A stretch of 43,203 bases of DNA from Pseudomonadota bacterium (lineage in GTDB: Bacteria; Pseudomonadota; Gammaproteobacteria; Burkholderiales; JAJZQI01), in contig JAJZTZ010000005.1 of the NCBI GenBank assembly GCA_021847305.1, forward strand, positions 1-43,203. The letters are read 5' to 3'. The position numbers were made by a program, and so were the translations under genes. This document shows positions 16,202 through 25,697 of the stretch, in pieces. The first letter of the stretch is position 1. The number at the start of each line of letters is the position of its first letter. The notes beneath the pieces were generated by a model. The model worked only from the letters and a program-made list of their open reading frames with translations, was not told the origin of the DNA and made no database searches.

Positions 16202-17554
16202 ATGATTCGAAAGCTGATCAAGCGCGTGTTTGGTCGCGCAGACAACCATAAAATGGGCTTGCAGGTCATCCCTGCCAGCGAACACGGCATCAGGGTAGAG
16301 AATCTGACAACGTGTGCGGTGAAGGTCACCCGCACGCTCCAGGAAGGGGGCTTCAAGGCCTATGTCGTGGGCGGTGCGGTGCGTGATTTGCTGCTCGGGC
16401 AGCGCCCCAAGGATTTTGACGTGGCGACCGACGCCACACCGGAAGAAGTGACCCGCCTGTTCCGCCGTTCCCGCATTATCGGCCGCCGTTTCCGTATCGT
16501 GCATGTGATGTGCGGGGCGGAAACCATTGAAGTCACCACTTTTCGCGCCAACCAGAATGTTGAAGATGAGGGCGTTGATCGAGTCACTGATGAGACCGGG
16601 CGTATCGTCCGCGACAATGTGTTCGGCTCGCAGGAAGACGATGCCAGCCGGCGCGACTTCACTGTCAATGCGCTCTATTACGACCCGCAATCTGGCGACA
16701 TTCTTGATTACTGTAACGGTGTACGCGATGTGCAGAACCGCACGTTGCGCATGATCGGCGATCCAGATACCCGTTACCGCGAAGATCCGGTCCGGATGTT
16801 GCGGGCGGTGCGTTTTGCGGCCAAGCTGGATTTTCATATTGACCCGGAAACCCGTGCTCCGGTTGCTGAACTGGCCGGGCTGATCGAAAACATTCCGTCC
16901 TCACGCCTGTTTGATGAAATGCTCAAGCTGCTACTGTCCGGTCATGCGGCCCGCTCCCTGCATCAGTTGCGGGCCGAGGGCTTGCATCATGGGCTGCTGC
17001 CCATGCTGGACGTGGTCCTGGAGCAGCCGCGCGGCGAGAAATTCGTCAACGCGGCGCTGCATAATACCGATCAGCGAATCCAGCAAGGCAAACCGGTTTC
17101 CCCGGCATTTCTGTTTGCCACCCTGTTGTGGCATGAGGTGCTGGTAAATTGGGAGGCGCGCAAGCGTGCCGGCGAAAAACCGTTCCCGGCTTTGCAGAGC
17201 GCCATGGACGAAGTGGGTGACCGGCAGGAAACCCGATTGGCCATTCCCAAGCGATTTTCCGTGCCGATGCGCGAAATCTGGGCCATGCAGCCCCGGTTTG
17301 AACAGCGTTCCGGCGGTCGCCCGTATCGTCTGGTGGAGCATCCGCGTTTTCGCGCGGCCTATGATTTTCTGCTGCTGCGCGCCGAAAGCGGCGAGATTGA
17401 CGCCGAGCTGGCCGACTGGTGGACGCGCTTCCCCAAGGCCGACGAAACCGAGCGCGCTGCCATGTTGCTGCGCGACCAGCCCGCTGCCGGCAGCAAACCG
17501 CGCCGGCGCCGGCGGCGCAAGCCGGCTGCGGCCAGTGGTGGTCAGTCGGCATGA
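16202..17554 (+). CDS. pcnB: Poly(A) polymerase I
   Basis: This enzyme adds 3' poly(A) tails to RNA, marking it for decay. It belongs to class II nucleotidyltransferases, close to CCA-adding enzymes. The N-terminal catalytic domain shows GGAVRDLLLG and KDFDVATDATPEE with the DxD metal site, then the RRDFTVNALYY and RYREDPVRMLRAVRFAAKL motifs. The long C-terminus ends in an Arg/Lys-rich tail (KPRRRRRRKPA), typical of PcnB and absent from CCA enzymes. The 450 residues match the family. Its TGA overlaps the folK ATG (17551-17554), so the two are probably coupled. A sigma-70-like promoter lies just upstream. Confidence 0.94.
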   Translation: MIRKLIKRVFGRADNHKMGLQVIPASEHGIRVENLTTCAVKVTRTLQEGGFKAYVVGGAVRDLLLGQRPKDFDVATDATPEEVTRLFRRSRIIGRRFRIVHVMCGAETIEVTTFRANQNVEDEGVDRVTDETGRIVRDNVFGSQEDDASRRDFTVNALYYDPQSGDILDYCNGVRDVQNRTLRMIGDPDTRYREDPVRMLRAVRFAAKLDFHIDPETRAPVAELAGLIENIPSSRLFDEMLKLLLSGHAARSLHQLRAEGLHHGLLPMLDVVLEQPRGEKFVNAALHNTDQRIQQGKPVSPAFLFATLLWHEVLVNWEARKRAGEKPFPALQSAMDEVGDRQETRLAIPKRFSVPMREIWAMQPRFEQRSGGRPYRLVEHPRFRAAYDFLLLRAESGEIDAELADWWTRFPKADETERAAMLLRDQPAAGSKPRRRRRRKPAAASGGQSA

Positions 17555-18093
17555 ACGCGCAAATTCAGTCCTTGCCCGTCACGGCTTATGTGGCGTTAGG
17601 GGCCAATCTTGGCGAGGCGCAAAAAACTGTGCGCGAGGCCATCCAGGCGCTGGACCATCTGCCCGCCACCCGGCTCGTACTCGGCTCATCTCTTTATCTG
17701 AGCGAACCGGTCGGCTGTGCCGAACAGCAGCCGGCTTACGTCAATGCCGTGGCCCAGGTCAGCACCACCCTGTCGGCAGAACAGCTGTTGCAGCAATTGC
17801 TGCTGCTGGAACACCACTACGGTCGGCAGCGTGCTTTTCATAATGCGCCACGCACCCTGGATCTCGATTTGCTGCTGTATGGCGACATGCAGATGCATGT
17901 ACCGGGGCTGACGTTGCCGCACCCGCGCATGCACGAACGCGCTTTCGTGCTGCTGCCATTGCTGGAGATTGCCCCGCAGGTAACAATTCCCGGTCTGGGG
18001 CCGGCTGCGGATTGTCTGACGGACGACGTCGCGGCGCAGGGTATATGTCGTCTCGGCAGCGACATGAACTGTCTGGGGGCGGGCAATGCTTGA
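17551..18093 (+). CDS. folK: 2-amino-4-hydroxy-6-hydroxymethyldihydropteridine pyrophosphokinase
   Basis: FolK transfers pyrophosphate from ATP to 6-hydroxymethyl-7,8-dihydropterin in folate synthesis. The 180-residue product begins MNAQIQSLPV and shows the substrate-binding YVALGANLG, the EHHYGRQR region, APRTLDLDLLLYGD with the catalytic Asp pair, and PHPRMHERAFVLLPL. The start is fixed by an ATGA overlap with pcnB, and the 3' end overlaps the deoxynucleoside kinase start by 8 bp. The remaining folate gene in the window, folC, lies far downstream in another operon. Confidence 0.94.
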   Translation: MNAQIQSLPVTAYVALGANLGEAQKTVREAIQALDHLPATRLVLGSSLYLSEPVGCAEQQPAYVNAVAQVSTTLSAEQLLQQLLLLEHHYGRQRAFHNAPRTLDLDLLLYGDMQMHVPGLTLPHPRMHERAFVLLPLLEIAPQVTIPGLGPAADCLTDDVAAQGICRLGSDMNCLGAGNA

Positions 18094-18724
18094 CCGGTTT
18101 GGCTACATCGTGGTGGAAGGGCCGATCGGAGTAGGCAAGTCATCCCTGGCGCGCCGTATTGCCGATCACGCCGGTGCGCGTCTGCTACATGAAAATCCGG
18201 ACGAAAACCCATTTTTGCCGCGCTTTTACGATGACATCAAGCGTCATGCGCTGGCCACTCAGCTGTTTTTTCTGTTCCAGCGCGCCCAGCAGGTACAGGA
18301 CCTGGTGCAGTATGACATGTTTGCTCAGCGTACCGTGGCAGATTTCCTGCTCGACAAGGATCTGCTGTTTGCGCGGATGACGCTGGATGACGATGAGTTC
18401 CGCCTGTATCAGCAGATCTACGATCACCTGAAACCGACCGCTCCGCGGCCGGACCTGGTCATTTATCTGCAGGCGCCAGCCGATGTGCTGGTCGAGCGGG
18501 TACGCCGGCGCGGCATCCGCTACGAGCAGGGCATCTCTGAGGCCTATCTGCGGCGCGTGGCTGACAGTTATGCCCGTTTCTTCTACGATTATGACGCGGC
18601 ACCGCTGTTGATCGTCAACACGGAAAATCTCAATTTTGCCGATAACGACGCCGATTTCCAGTTGTTGCTGGATAAGATCGGCCATATGCGCAGTGCCCGA
18701 GAATTCTTCAATCGCGCCGGTTGA
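18086..18724 (+). CDS. Deoxynucleoside kinase (dAK/dGK family)
   Basis: This is a nucleotide-salvage kinase that would phosphorylate deoxyadenosine, deoxyguanosine or a related nucleoside with ATP. The 212 residues show the P-loop GPIGVGKSS at about residue 12, a central VADFLLDKDLLFARM segment, and the arginine-rich lid RVRRRGIRYEQGIS. It overlaps folK by 8 bp and is followed by panB after 12 bp, so it belongs to the pcnB-folK-dNK-panB transcript. This neighbourhood recurs in betaproteobacteria. Exact substrate preference cannot be read from the sequence. Confidence 0.88.
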   Translation: MLDRFGYIVVEGPIGVGKSSLARRIADHAGARLLHENPDENPFLPRFYDDIKRHALATQLFFLFQRAQQVQDLVQYDMFAQRTVADFLLDKDLLFARMTLDDDEFRLYQQIYDHLKPTAPRPDLVIYLQAPADVLVERVRRRGIRYEQGISEAYLRRVADSYARFFYDYDAAPLLIVNTENLNFADNDADFQLLLDKIGHMRSAREFFNRAG

Positions 18725-18736
18725 TGAGGTGTTCAA

Positions 18737-19522
18737 ATGACCCTGACTGAATTGCATGCCATGAAGCGGCGTGGCGAGAAAATCGCTGCGTTGACCTGTT
18801 ACGATGCCAGTTTTGCCAGTCAATGCGCCGCTGCCGGCGTAGATGTCTTGCTGGTTGGCGACTCCCTCGGCATGGTGGTGCAGGGGCAGGCAACCACCTT
18901 GCCGGTCAGTCTGGAAGACATGGAGTATCACGTGCGTTGTGTCGCGCGTGGTGCCGGTGCGGCGTTTATCATGGCCGATCTGCCCTTCGGCAGCTATCAG
19001 CAGAGTCCTCAGCAGGCCATGCACAGCGCCGCACGGCTGATGGCAGCCGGCGCTCATATGGTCAAGCTGGAAGGCGGGCGAGTGATGGCGGAAACAGTCG
19101 AGTTCCTCGTCTCCCGCGGCGTGCCGGTGTGCGGTCATGTCGGCTTGCTGCCTCAGTCGGTGCATCTGCTGGGCGGTTACCGGGTGCAGGGGCGTGGCGA
19201 AAACGGCATGGTGGTTTTCGAAGACGCGCATAGTCTGGTTGAGGCGGGCGCTGACATGCTTTTGTTCGAGGCGATTCCGGATCACCTTGCGGCGAAAATG
19301 ACTGCGGCTTCACCGGTCCCGACTATCGGCATCGGCGCCGGTTCGCAGTGTGACGGGCAGGTGCTGGTTCTGTATGATGCGCTGGGTGTCTACCCAGGCA
19401 AATTGCCGCGTTTTGCCCGCAATTTTATGGCCGATACCGGATCCATTCAGGCTGCACTGGCGGCTTATGTGGCTGCAGTGAAAGACGGCAGCTTCCCGGC
19501 CGCGGAACATACCTTCAGTTAA
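18737..19522 (+). CDS. panB: 3-methyl-2-oxobutanoate hydroxymethyltransferase
   Basis: PanB makes ketopantoate from alpha-ketoisovalerate and methylene-tetrahydrofolate, the first step to pantothenate and coenzyme A. The 261-residue TIM barrel is complete, with [18 protein letters not shown] (metal-binding Asp), [17 protein letters not shown], the catalytic Glu in LLFEAIP, and [21 protein letters not shown] ribosome site precedes the ATG. It normally sits directly before panC; here 269 bp of structured non-coding DNA separates them. Confidence 0.96.
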   Translation: MTLTELHAMKRRGEKIAALTCYDASFASQCAAAGVDVLLVGDSLGMVVQGQATTLPVSLEDMEYHVRCVARGAGAAFIMADLPFGSYQQSPQQAMHSAARLMAAGAHMVKLEGGRVMAETVEFLVSRGVPVCGHVGLLPQSVHLLGGYRVQGRGENGMVVFEDAHSLVEAGADMLLFEAIPDHLAAKMTAASPVPTIGIGAGSQCDGQVLVLYDALGVYPGKLPRFARNFMADTGSIQAALAAYVAAVKDGSFPAAEHTFS

Positions 19523-19791
19523 GGAAGTTCTGAACAAGTTATCATCGCCACTGCGGTGCATGATGCAGCCATCTGCGGCGGTGCGCTTCTTGCCAAGGGC
19601 GGATTCCCTTCGCCAGCCAGACAACGTGGCAGATGCGCCTTTGTGCTGCAACCCTACGGGATGGGGGTGAATTGGGTACCCCCTTTGTTGCAAGCCGCTT
19701 GCAGTGGCTTGCAATGCGGCGCGTCTTGCTTCGTGGGTGGCATCCCAATTAACCCCGTCGCAGACGCGAAATTAAGTGTTAATACGCCCTA
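19523..19791. repeat. Structured 269-bp insert between panB and panC (candidate dispersed element)
   Basis: No credible gene is present. The segment holds several inverted repeats: AAGGG/CCCTT (19595-19599, 19606-19610), GGGGGT/ACCCCC (19663-19668, 19678-19683) and TTGCAAGCC/GGCTTGCAA (19688-19696, 19706-19714). The last is enclosed by AATTGGG/CCCAATT (19670-19676, 19744-19750). It runs up to the panC ATG and leaves no purine-rich ribosome site. Composition and placement suggest an inserted non-autonomous or extragenic repeat, but no terminal inverted repeats or target duplication could be made out by eye. Confidence 0.45.
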
Positions 19792-20625
19792 ATGAAAATC
19801 GTCCATACTCTTGCTGCGTTGCGCGAGGCCTTGCGGGGAGCGCAGCGTATTGCCCTGGTGCCGACCATGGGAAATCTGCACGCCGGTCATTTGCATCTGG
19901 TTGAGCAGGCGCGCGGAATGGCTGACCGGGTGGTGGTCAGTATTTTCGTCAATCCCTTGCAGTTTGGTCCCAATGAGGACTTCGAGCGTTATCCCCGTAC
20001 ACTGGAAGCGGACTGCGAAAAACTGACGGAAGTGGGGGCGGATGTGGTGTTCGCACCCCCCGTCGAGGTTATGTACCCGGTGGCGCAGCAGGTCCATATC
20101 GAGCCTCCGCCGCTGGCAGCGGAGCTGTGTGGTGCTTTCCGCCCCGGCCACTTTGCCGGTGTGGCAACAGTCGTGGCCAAACTGTTTAATCTGGTTCAGC
20201 CGCAGGTGGCGCTGTTCGGTAAAAAGGATTACCAGCAGCTGGCGGTGATTCGCGCTCTGGTGCAGCAGCTCAATTTTCCCCTCGAAGTGGTGGGGGTCGA
20301 AACCCAGCGTGCCGCGGACGGCCTGGCTCTGAGTTCCCGCAATGGTTACCTGAACGAAGCGCAACGGGCTGAGGCGCCGCGGTTGTACGCGACATTGCAG
20401 ATGCTGCGCCAGGCGGTTGAGACGGGGAATCAGGACTTTGCCGGGCTGGAGCGGGAGGCAGCCGAGCGACTGCAGCAGCACGGCTGGCGGATTGATTATG
20501 TCAGTGTGCGGCAAAGGAGCGATTTGCTGCCGCCCGGCGATGGCGCAGAACCGCTGGTCGTGCTCGCGGCTGCCTGGCTGGGGCAGACCCGGCTGATCGA
20601 TAATGTTGAAATCGGGCCGCTGTGA
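19792..20625 (+). CDS. panC: Pantothenate synthetase
   Basis: PanC joins pantoate and beta-alanine using ATP. The 277 residues carry the nucleotidyl-transfer motifs PTMGNLHAGHLHLV (HIGH-like), FVNPLQFGPNEDF, GKKDYQQL and ALSSRNGYL (KMSKS-like). The ATG at 19792 gives a normal N-terminus (MKIVHTLAALREAL), yet the preceding 15 bases (GTTAATACGCCCTA) have no Shine-Dalgarno match. That is odd for a gene in this window and coincides with the inserted element. panD follows after about 100 bp, so beta-alanine supply is encoded next door. Confidence 0.95.
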   Translation: MKIVHTLAALREALRGAQRIALVPTMGNLHAGHLHLVEQARGMADRVVVSIFVNPLQFGPNEDFERYPRTLEADCEKLTEVGADVVFAPPVEVMYPVAQQVHIEPPPLAAELCGAFRPGHFAGVATVVAKLFNLVQPQVALFGKKDYQQLAVIRALVQQLNFPLEVVGVETQRAADGLALSSRNGYLNEAQRAEAPRLYATLQMLRQAVETGNQDFAGLEREAAERLQQHGWRIDYVSVRQRSDLLPPGDGAEPLVVLAAAWLGQTRLIDNVEIGPL

Positions 20626-20686
20626 CGGCACACTCCCGAAACGCGGGTTGCCGGCATTAATTGCGGCGATTTGCGGGCAGATTTGA

Positions 20687-20692
20687 TATAAT
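20687..20692 (+). promoter_or_regulatory. Candidate -10 box upstream of panD
   Basis: A perfect TATAAT lies 37 bp before the panD start. The only -35-like hexamer (TTGCGG, 20661-20666) is 20 bp away, so the promoter call is weak. It would let panD be expressed separately from panB/panC. Confidence 0.35.
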
Positions 20693-20728
20693 AAGCAAGT
20701 CTGTTTTTCTGTTTGCTGGGACACTGCT

Positions 20729-21109
20729 GTGCAACGAACCATGCTCAAATCCAAGCTGCATCGCGTGCGTGCGACGCATTCGGAGCTTCATTATGAAGGC
20801 TCCTGTGCGATCGACGAGGCATTGCTTGAAGCGGCCGATATTCACGAGTATCAGCAGATCGAAATCTATAACGTCACCAATGGCGAGCGTTTTACTACCT
20901 ATGCCATTCGTGCCGAACGCGATTCCGGCATTATTTCGGTCAACGGTGCCGCCGCTCACAAGGCCAATCCGGGCGACATTCTCATTATTGCCACCTATGC
21001 CATCTACAACGAGATCGAGCTGGGCAAATACAAGCCCGATCTGGTGTATGTCGATGAGCAAAACCGCATCGTCAACAAGCGTCAACATATTCCCGTTCAG
21101 GTAGCCTGA
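20729..21109 (+). CDS. panD: Aspartate 1-decarboxylase
   Basis: PanD makes beta-alanine from aspartate for pantothenate. It is a pyruvoyl enzyme that cleaves itself between Gly24 and Ser25, and the site is present as HYEGSCAID when translation begins at the GTG at 20729. The ATG four codons later would shift this numbering, and the family N-terminus (MxRTML) supports the GTG. The 126-residue length is standard, with INGAAAH-like [13 protein letters not shown] and the IATYA segment. It lies 103 bp after panC. Confidence 0.95.
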   Translation: MQRTMLKSKLHRVRATHSELHYEGSCAIDEALLEAADIHEYQQIEIYNVTNGERFTTYAIRAERDSGIISVNGAAAHKANPGDILIIATYAIYNEIELGKYKPDLVYVDEQNRIVNKRQHIPVQVA

Positions 21110-21209
21110 TCCAGGCTTGCCGGTCTGGCCTGCAGCGCTGGCTCTATGCGCTGTAGGCGCCTTATGCCATAATTATCCGTTTCCGTATTTGCATTGATTG
21201 CGGCAGGTT

Positions 21210-22616
21210 ATGAGCGGACAAACTCTTTACGACAAGTTGTGGCAGTCCCATGTGGTGCATGAAGAACCCAATGGCGCCACACTCCTTTACATTGATCGTC
21301 ACCTGGTACATGAAGTCACCAGCCCGCAGGCCTTTGAAGGCCTGAAAATCGCCAAGCGTCAGCCATGGCGGGTGAAATCCGTACTGGCCGTGCCCGATCA
21401 CAATGTGCCTACCGATCACCGCGACGAAGGGATTAAAGACCCCGTTTCGCGCCTGCAGGTGGAAACGCTGGACCAGAACTGCATTGACTTCGGCATTACC
21501 GAATTCAAGATGAACGATACGCGCCAGGGCATCGTGCACGTGATCGGGCCGGAGCAGGGAGCAACCCTGCCCGGCATGACCGTGGTATGCGGCGATTCCC
21601 ACACCAGTACCCACGGTGCTTTCGGTGCGCTGGCGCACGGCATTGGCACGTCGGAAGTCGAGCATGTGCTGGCCACCCAGTGTCTGGTGCAGAAAAAATC
21701 CAAAGCCATGCTGGTGAAAGTGGAAGGCCAACTGGGTGCGGGCGTGAGCGCCAAGGACGTGGCCCTGGCTATTATCGGGAAAATCGGCACGGCTGGCGGT
21801 ACCGGCTACGCTATCGAGTTTGCCGGCAGCGCCATTCGCGGTTTGTCCATGGAAGGCCGCATGACCCTGTGCAACATGGCTATCGAGGCCGGTGCCCGTG
21901 CCGGCATGGTAGCGGTGGATGAAACCACCATCAACTATGTCAAAGGCCGGCCTTATGCGCCGCAGGCTGAGCAGTGGGACAAGGCTGTGGCCTACTGGCG
22001 CACGCTGGTATCCGACGCGGACGCGAAATTTGATGCGGTGGTTGAATTAAAAGCCGAGGACATTCAGCCTCAGGTCACCTGGGGCACCTCGCCGGAGATG
22101 GTGGTGCCGGTGGGCGCCAAAGTGCCCGATCCGGCGGCGGAGGCCGATCCGGTCAAGCGCACCGGCATGGAGCACGCGCTCAAGTACATGGGCCTGCAAG
22201 CCAATACGCCGATCAGCGAGATCGCCATCGACAAGGTGTTCATCGGTTCCTGTACCAATTCCCGTATTGAAGATTTGCGTGCTGCCGCAGCCGTGGCCAA
22301 AGGCCGCAAAGTGGCTGGCAACGTCAAACTGGCGATGGTGGTGCCGGGTTCGGGCCTGGTGAAAGCCCAGGCTGAAGCGGAAGGGCTGGACAAGATTTTC
22401 CTCGACGCCGGTTTTGAGTGGCGCGATCCGGGTTGCTCCATGTGTCTGGCCATGAATGCCGACCGACTGGAGCCGGGCGAGCGCTGCGCCTCCACCTCTA
22501 ACCGCAATTTTGAAGGGCGTCAGGGTCCGGGTGGGCGTACCCATCTGGTCAGCCCGGCCATGGCCGCCGCTGCAGCGGTGACCGGCCATTTCGTTGACGT
22601 GCGTACCCTGGCGTAA
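21210..22616 (+). CDS. leuC: 3-isopropylmalate dehydratase large subunit
   Basis: LeuC with LeuD isomerises 2-isopropylmalate to 3-isopropylmalate. It belongs to the aconitase superfamily and holds a 4Fe-4S cluster. The three cluster cysteines are visible in [11 protein letters not shown] and [11 protein letters not shown], along with [16 protein letters not shown] and PDHNVPT. The 468-residue product starts at ATG 21210 ([11 protein letters not shown]), preceded by GGCAGG; an in-frame TTG 12 bp upstream is less likely. leuD follows after 13 bp. A CATAAT box at 21168-21173 is a possible -10 without a good -35. Confidence 0.97.
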   Translation: MSGQTLYDKLWQSHVVHEEPNGATLLYIDRHLVHEVTSPQAFEGLKIAKRQPWRVKSVLAVPDHNVPTDHRDEGIKDPVSRLQVETLDQNCIDFGITEFKMNDTRQGIVHVIGPEQGATLPGMTVVCGDSHTSTHGAFGALAHGIGTSEVEHVLATQCLVQKKSKAMLVKVEGQLGAGVSAKDVALAIIGKIGTAGGTGYAIEFAGSAIRGLSMEGRMTLCNMAIEAGARAGMVAVDETTINYVKGRPYAPQAEQWDKAVAYWRTLVSDADAKFDAVVELKAEDIQPQVTWGTSPEMVVPVGAKVPDPAAEADPVKRTGMEHALKYMGLQANTPISEIAIDKVFIGSCTNSRIEDLRAAAAVAKGRKVAGNVKLAMVVPGSGLVKAQAEAEGLDKIFLDAGFEWRDPGCSMCLAMNADRLEPGERCASTSNRNFEGRQGPGGRTHLVSPAMAAAAAVTGHFVDVRTLA

Positions 22617-22629
22617 GAAAGAGTCGAAC

Positions 22630-23268
22630 ATGGAAAAATTCGTCAAGCTGTCAGGTATCGTGGTGCCGCTGGATCGGCCCAATGTCGATACCGATGCCAT
22701 TATCCCCAAGCAGTTTTTGAAGTCGATCAAGCGCAGCGGCTTCGGCCCCAATTTGTTTGATGAATGGCGCTATCTGGATGTGGGCGAGCCGGGCAAGGAC
22801 AACAGCAGTCGCCCTCTTAACCCGGATTTTGTGCTGAATCAGCCGCGCTACGCCGGCGCCAGCGTGCTGCTGGCACGGGAAAACTTCGGTTGCGGTTCCT
22901 CGCGTGAACACGCCCCCTGGGCGCTGGAAGACTACGGTTTCCGCGCTATTATCGCGCCGTCTTTCGCCGATATTTTCTACAACAATTGCTTCAAGAACGG
23001 CATGCTGCCAATCGTGCTGGATGCAGCTATTGTTGACCAGCTGTTCCGCGAAACCGAGGCGACTGAAGGCTACAAACTGACTGTGGATCTGGAGGCCAAG
23101 CAGGTGGTGACGCCATCTGGGCAGGCTTTTCCCTTCGAGGTGGATGAATTCCGTCGCCATTGCCTGTTGAACGGTCTGGACGATATCGGTCTGACCCTGC
23201 AGCACAGCGACAAGATCAAGGCGTACGAAGAGCGCCGCCGCCAGTCTGAGCCGTGGTTGTTCAACTGA
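22630..23268 (+). CDS. leuD: 3-isopropylmalate dehydratase small subunit
   Basis: LeuD is the swivelling small subunit that completes the isopropylmalate isomerase active site. The 212 residues include [20 protein letters not shown], the conserved [15 protein letters not shown] loop, and [17 protein letters not shown]. The ATG at 22630 is used because it gives the family start MEKFVKLSG and follows an AAGAAAGAG ribosome site after the leuC stop; the frame extends upstream inside leuC but is not credible. leuB follows after 34 bp. Confidence 0.97.
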   Translation: MEKFVKLSGIVVPLDRPNVDTDAIIPKQFLKSIKRSGFGPNLFDEWRYLDVGEPGKDNSSRPLNPDFVLNQPRYAGASVLLARENFGCGSSREHAPWALEDYGFRAIIAPSFADIFYNNCFKNGMLPIVLDAAIVDQLFRETEATEGYKLTVDLEAKQVVTPSGQAFPFEVDEFRRHCLLNGLDDIGLTLQHSDKIKAYEERRRQSEPWLFN

Positions 23269-23302
23269 GCGGTAGTTCAATCGATAAAATTAGGACGTGA
23301 CT

Positions 23303-24358
23303 ATGAAAATTGCAGTGTTGCCGGGTGACGGCATCGGTCCGGAAATCGTCGCGCAGGCGGTCAAGGTGATCAAGGCCATGAACATCGGCGCCCAAATGCA
23401 AGAGGCGCCGATTGGCGGTGCGGGTTACGAAGCAGCGGGTGATCCGCTGCCGGAAGCTACCCTCAAGCTGGCCAAGGAATCCGATGCCGTGCTGCTGGGC
23501 GCTGTAGGCGACTGGAAATACGACACCCTGCCGCGCGACAAGCGTCCGGAGCGCGGTCTGCTGCGCATCCGCAAGGAACTGAATCTGTTTGCCAACCTGC
23601 GCCCGGCCGTTCTGTATCCGGAACTGGCCTCCGCCTCCACCCTGAAGCCAGAAGTGGTGTCCGGTCTGGATATCATGATCGTGCGCGAACTCACCGGTGA
23701 TATCTACTTCGGCCAGCCGCGCGGTATTTCCACGCTGGAAAACGGCGAGCGTGAAGGCATCAACACCATGCGCTACAACGAATCGGAAATCCGCCGCATC
23801 GGCCGCGTGGCGTTTGATATCGCCATGAAGCGTAACAAAAAAGTCTGCTCGGTAGACAAGGCCAACGTGCTGGAAACCACCGAGTTGTGGCGCCAGGTGA
23901 TGATCGAGCTGTCGAAAGATTATCCGGAAGTCGAGCTGACCCACATGTACGTCGACAATGCGGCGATGCAACTGGTGCGCGCACCCAAGCAGTTCGATGT
24001 GATGGTGACCGGCAATATCTTCGGCGACATCCTGTCAGACGAAGCCTCCATGCTCACCGGCTCCATCGGCATGCTGCCGTCCGCTTCGCTGGATGAAAAC
24101 AATAAGGGCATGTACGAGCCGAGCCATGGTTCCGCGCCGGACATCGCCGGCAAGAACATCGCCAACCCGCTGGCAACCATTCTGTCCGTGTCCATGATGC
24201 TGCGCTATACCTTCAACATGGCGGCCGAAGCCGACCGCATCGAGAAAGCGGTGGGCAAGGTGCTGGCCAATGGTGTACGCACAGCCGATATTTACACTGA
24301 AGGCACCGCCAAAGTGTCTTGCAGCGAAATGGGCGACGCCGTTGTGGCGGCGCTGTAA
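23303..24358 (+). CDS. leuB: 3-isopropylmalate dehydrogenase
   Basis: LeuB oxidises and decarboxylates 3-isopropylmalate with NAD in leucine synthesis. The 351-residue product has the family motifs [26 protein letters not shown], the catalytic Lys in [14 protein letters not shown], the metal-binding Asp residues in [15 protein letters not shown], and [18 protein letters not shown]. The ATG at 23303 has AGGA at 23292-23295 at good spacing; the GTG at 23297 is too close to it. asd lies 26 bp downstream in the usual order for this group. Confidence 0.97.
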   Translation: MKIAVLPGDGIGPEIVAQAVKVIKAMNIGAQMQEAPIGGAGYEAAGDPLPEATLKLAKESDAVLLGAVGDWKYDTLPRDKRPERGLLRIRKELNLFANLRPAVLYPELASASTLKPEVVSGLDIMIVRELTGDIYFGQPRGISTLENGEREGINTMRYNESEIRRIGRVAFDIAMKRNKKVCSVDKANVLETTELWRQVMIELSKDYPEVELTHMYVDNAAMQLVRAPKQFDVMVTGNIFGDILSDEASMLTGSIGMLPSASLDENNKGMYEPSHGSAPDIAGKNIANPLATILSVSMMLRYTFNMAAEADRIEKAVGKVLANGVRTADIYTEGTAKVSCSEMGDAVVAAL

Positions 24359-24384
24359 CAGATTAATTGAATGGGATTACTAAC

Positions 24385-25500
24385 ATGCGTGTAGGGTTGA
24401 TTGGCTGGCGTGGCATGGTCGGTTCCGTGCTCATGCAGCGCATGCGCGAAGAGCGCGATTTCGATTTGATCGAACCGGTATTTTTTACCACCTCCAACGT
24501 CGGTGGTGCGGCGCCCAATGTCGGCAAGGATGTGCCGCCGCTGAAGGATGCGAAGAACCTGGACGAACTGATGGCGATGGAAGCCATCATTACCTGCCAG
24601 GGCGGTGACTACACCACCGAGATTTTCCCCAGGCTGCGTGCCGCCGGCTGGAAAGGCTACTGGATTGATGCTGCTTCCACTCTGCGTATGGAAGATAATG
24701 CCATCCTGATCCTTGATCCAGTCAATCGCAACGTCATCGATGACGCGCTGGCAGCCGGCAAGAAGGATTTCATCGGCGGTAACTGTACCGTGTCACTGAT
24801 GCTGATGGCACTGGGCGGTCTGTTCCGCGACGGGCTGGTGGAATGGGTGACTTCCATGACCTACCAGGCCGCGTCCGGCGCCGGTGCGCAGAATATGCGC
24901 GAACTGCTCAACCAGATGGGCGAGGCCCACAGCGTGGCCAAAGACCTGCTGAACGATCCGGCTTCCGCCATTCTCGATATCGACCGCGAAGTGGCCGGCA
25001 TCCTGCGTGACGAGTCGTTTCCCACCTCCAACTTCGGTGTGCCGCTGGCCGGCAGTCTGATTCCCTGGATTGACAAGGACTTGGGTAATGGCCAGAGCAA
25101 GGAAGAGTGGAAGGGTCAGGTAGAAACCAACAAGATTCTCGGCCGCTCCGGTAATCCGATTCCGGTCGATGGCCTGTGTGTGCGCATCGGCGCCATGCGT
25201 TGCCACAGCCAGGCGCTTACCATCAAGCTGAAAAAGGACATCTCGATTGCCGAAGTCGAGTCCATTGTTGCTTCTGCCAATGACTGGGTAAAAGTGGTGC
25301 CGAATGAACGTGAAGCCAGCATGCGCGAATTGACGCCGGCGGCTGTGACGGGCACTCTGACTGTCCCGGTAGGCCGCTTCCGCAAAATGTCCATGGGGCC
25401 CGAGTACATGACCGCATTTACCGTGGGTGACCAGTTGTTGTGGGGCGCGGCCGAACCGTTGCGCCGCATGCTACGTATCCTGCTGGAAAACGCTGCCTGA
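24385..25500 (+). CDS. asd: Aspartate-semialdehyde dehydrogenase
   Basis: Asd reduces aspartyl phosphate to aspartate semialdehyde, the branch point to lysine, diaminopimelate, methionine and threonine. The 371 residues fit the Gram-negative class: [18 protein letters not shown] (NADP binding), FFTTSNVGG, the catalytic cysteine in [15 protein letters not shown], and the later catalytic His region ([16 protein letters not shown]). The ATG at 24385 follows a GGGA at 24373-24376. It ends the leu-asd block; a hairpin follows 6 bp after the stop. Confidence 0.97.
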   Translation: MRVGLIGWRGMVGSVLMQRMREERDFDLIEPVFFTTSNVGGAAPNVGKDVPPLKDAKNLDELMAMEAIITCQGGDYTTEIFPRLRAAGWKGYWIDAASTLRMEDNAILILDPVNRNVIDDALAAGKKDFIGGNCTVSLMLMALGGLFRDGLVEWVTSMTYQAASGAGAQNMRELLNQMGEAHSVAKDLLNDPASAILDIDREVAGILRDESFPTSNFGVPLAGSLIPWIDKDLGNGQSKEEWKGQVETNKILGRSGNPIPVDGLCVRIGAMRCHSQALTIKLKKDISIAEVESIVASANDWVKVVPNEREASMRELTPAAVTGTLTVPVGRFRKMSMGPEYMTAFTVGDQLLWGAAEPLRRMLRILLENAA

Positions 25501-25506
25501 AAAGGC

Positions 25507-25540
25507 TTGGGGCCGGATGCCTACTGCATTCGGTCCCCAA
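25507..25540 (+). terminator. Hairpin after asd, probable transcription end
   Basis: The arms TTGGGG-CCGGATGC (25507-25520) and GCATTCGG-T-CCCCAA (25526-25540) pair, with one bulged base, one G-T pair and a 5-base loop. No T-run follows on the plus strand, so terminator strength is uncertain. Confidence 0.45.
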
Positions 25541-25600
25541 AAACTATAACAATTCAAGAATAGAATTTCTGCATCGCATCAGGTCAGGCTAAAAAGAAGT

Positions 25601-25659
25601 GCTTGCGCCCGCAAGCTAAGACTAAAGTTTAGCTTGCAAGCCTAACTATTTGATGTTAG
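25601..25659 (+). promoter_or_regulatory. fimV leader with mutually exclusive stem-loops
   Basis: GCTTGC (25601-25606) can pair with GCAAGC (25611-25616). The same GCAAGC, as part of GCAAGCTAA (25611-25619), can instead pair with TTAGCTTGC (25629-25637). The latter also lies in the perfect palindrome GCTTGCAAGC (25632-25641). A further stem CTAAC/GTTAG lies at 25642-25646 and 25655-25659. This could be an alternating RNA structure or an operator; which one is not known. Confidence 0.4.
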
Positions 25660-25697
25660 TTTAATTCTAGAGCCAAAGAAAAAAAGAGGGTGGCATC

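Noticed and set aside
19542-19748. Short minus-strand open frame in the panB-panC gap as a possible small gene
   Set aside because: Arg/His-rich, no ribosome site, interrupted by the inverted repeats of the element; treated as non-coding.
21133-21153. CAGCGC/GCGCTG hairpin between panD and leuC as a terminator
   Set aside because: Six-pair stem with no T-run; too weak to call.
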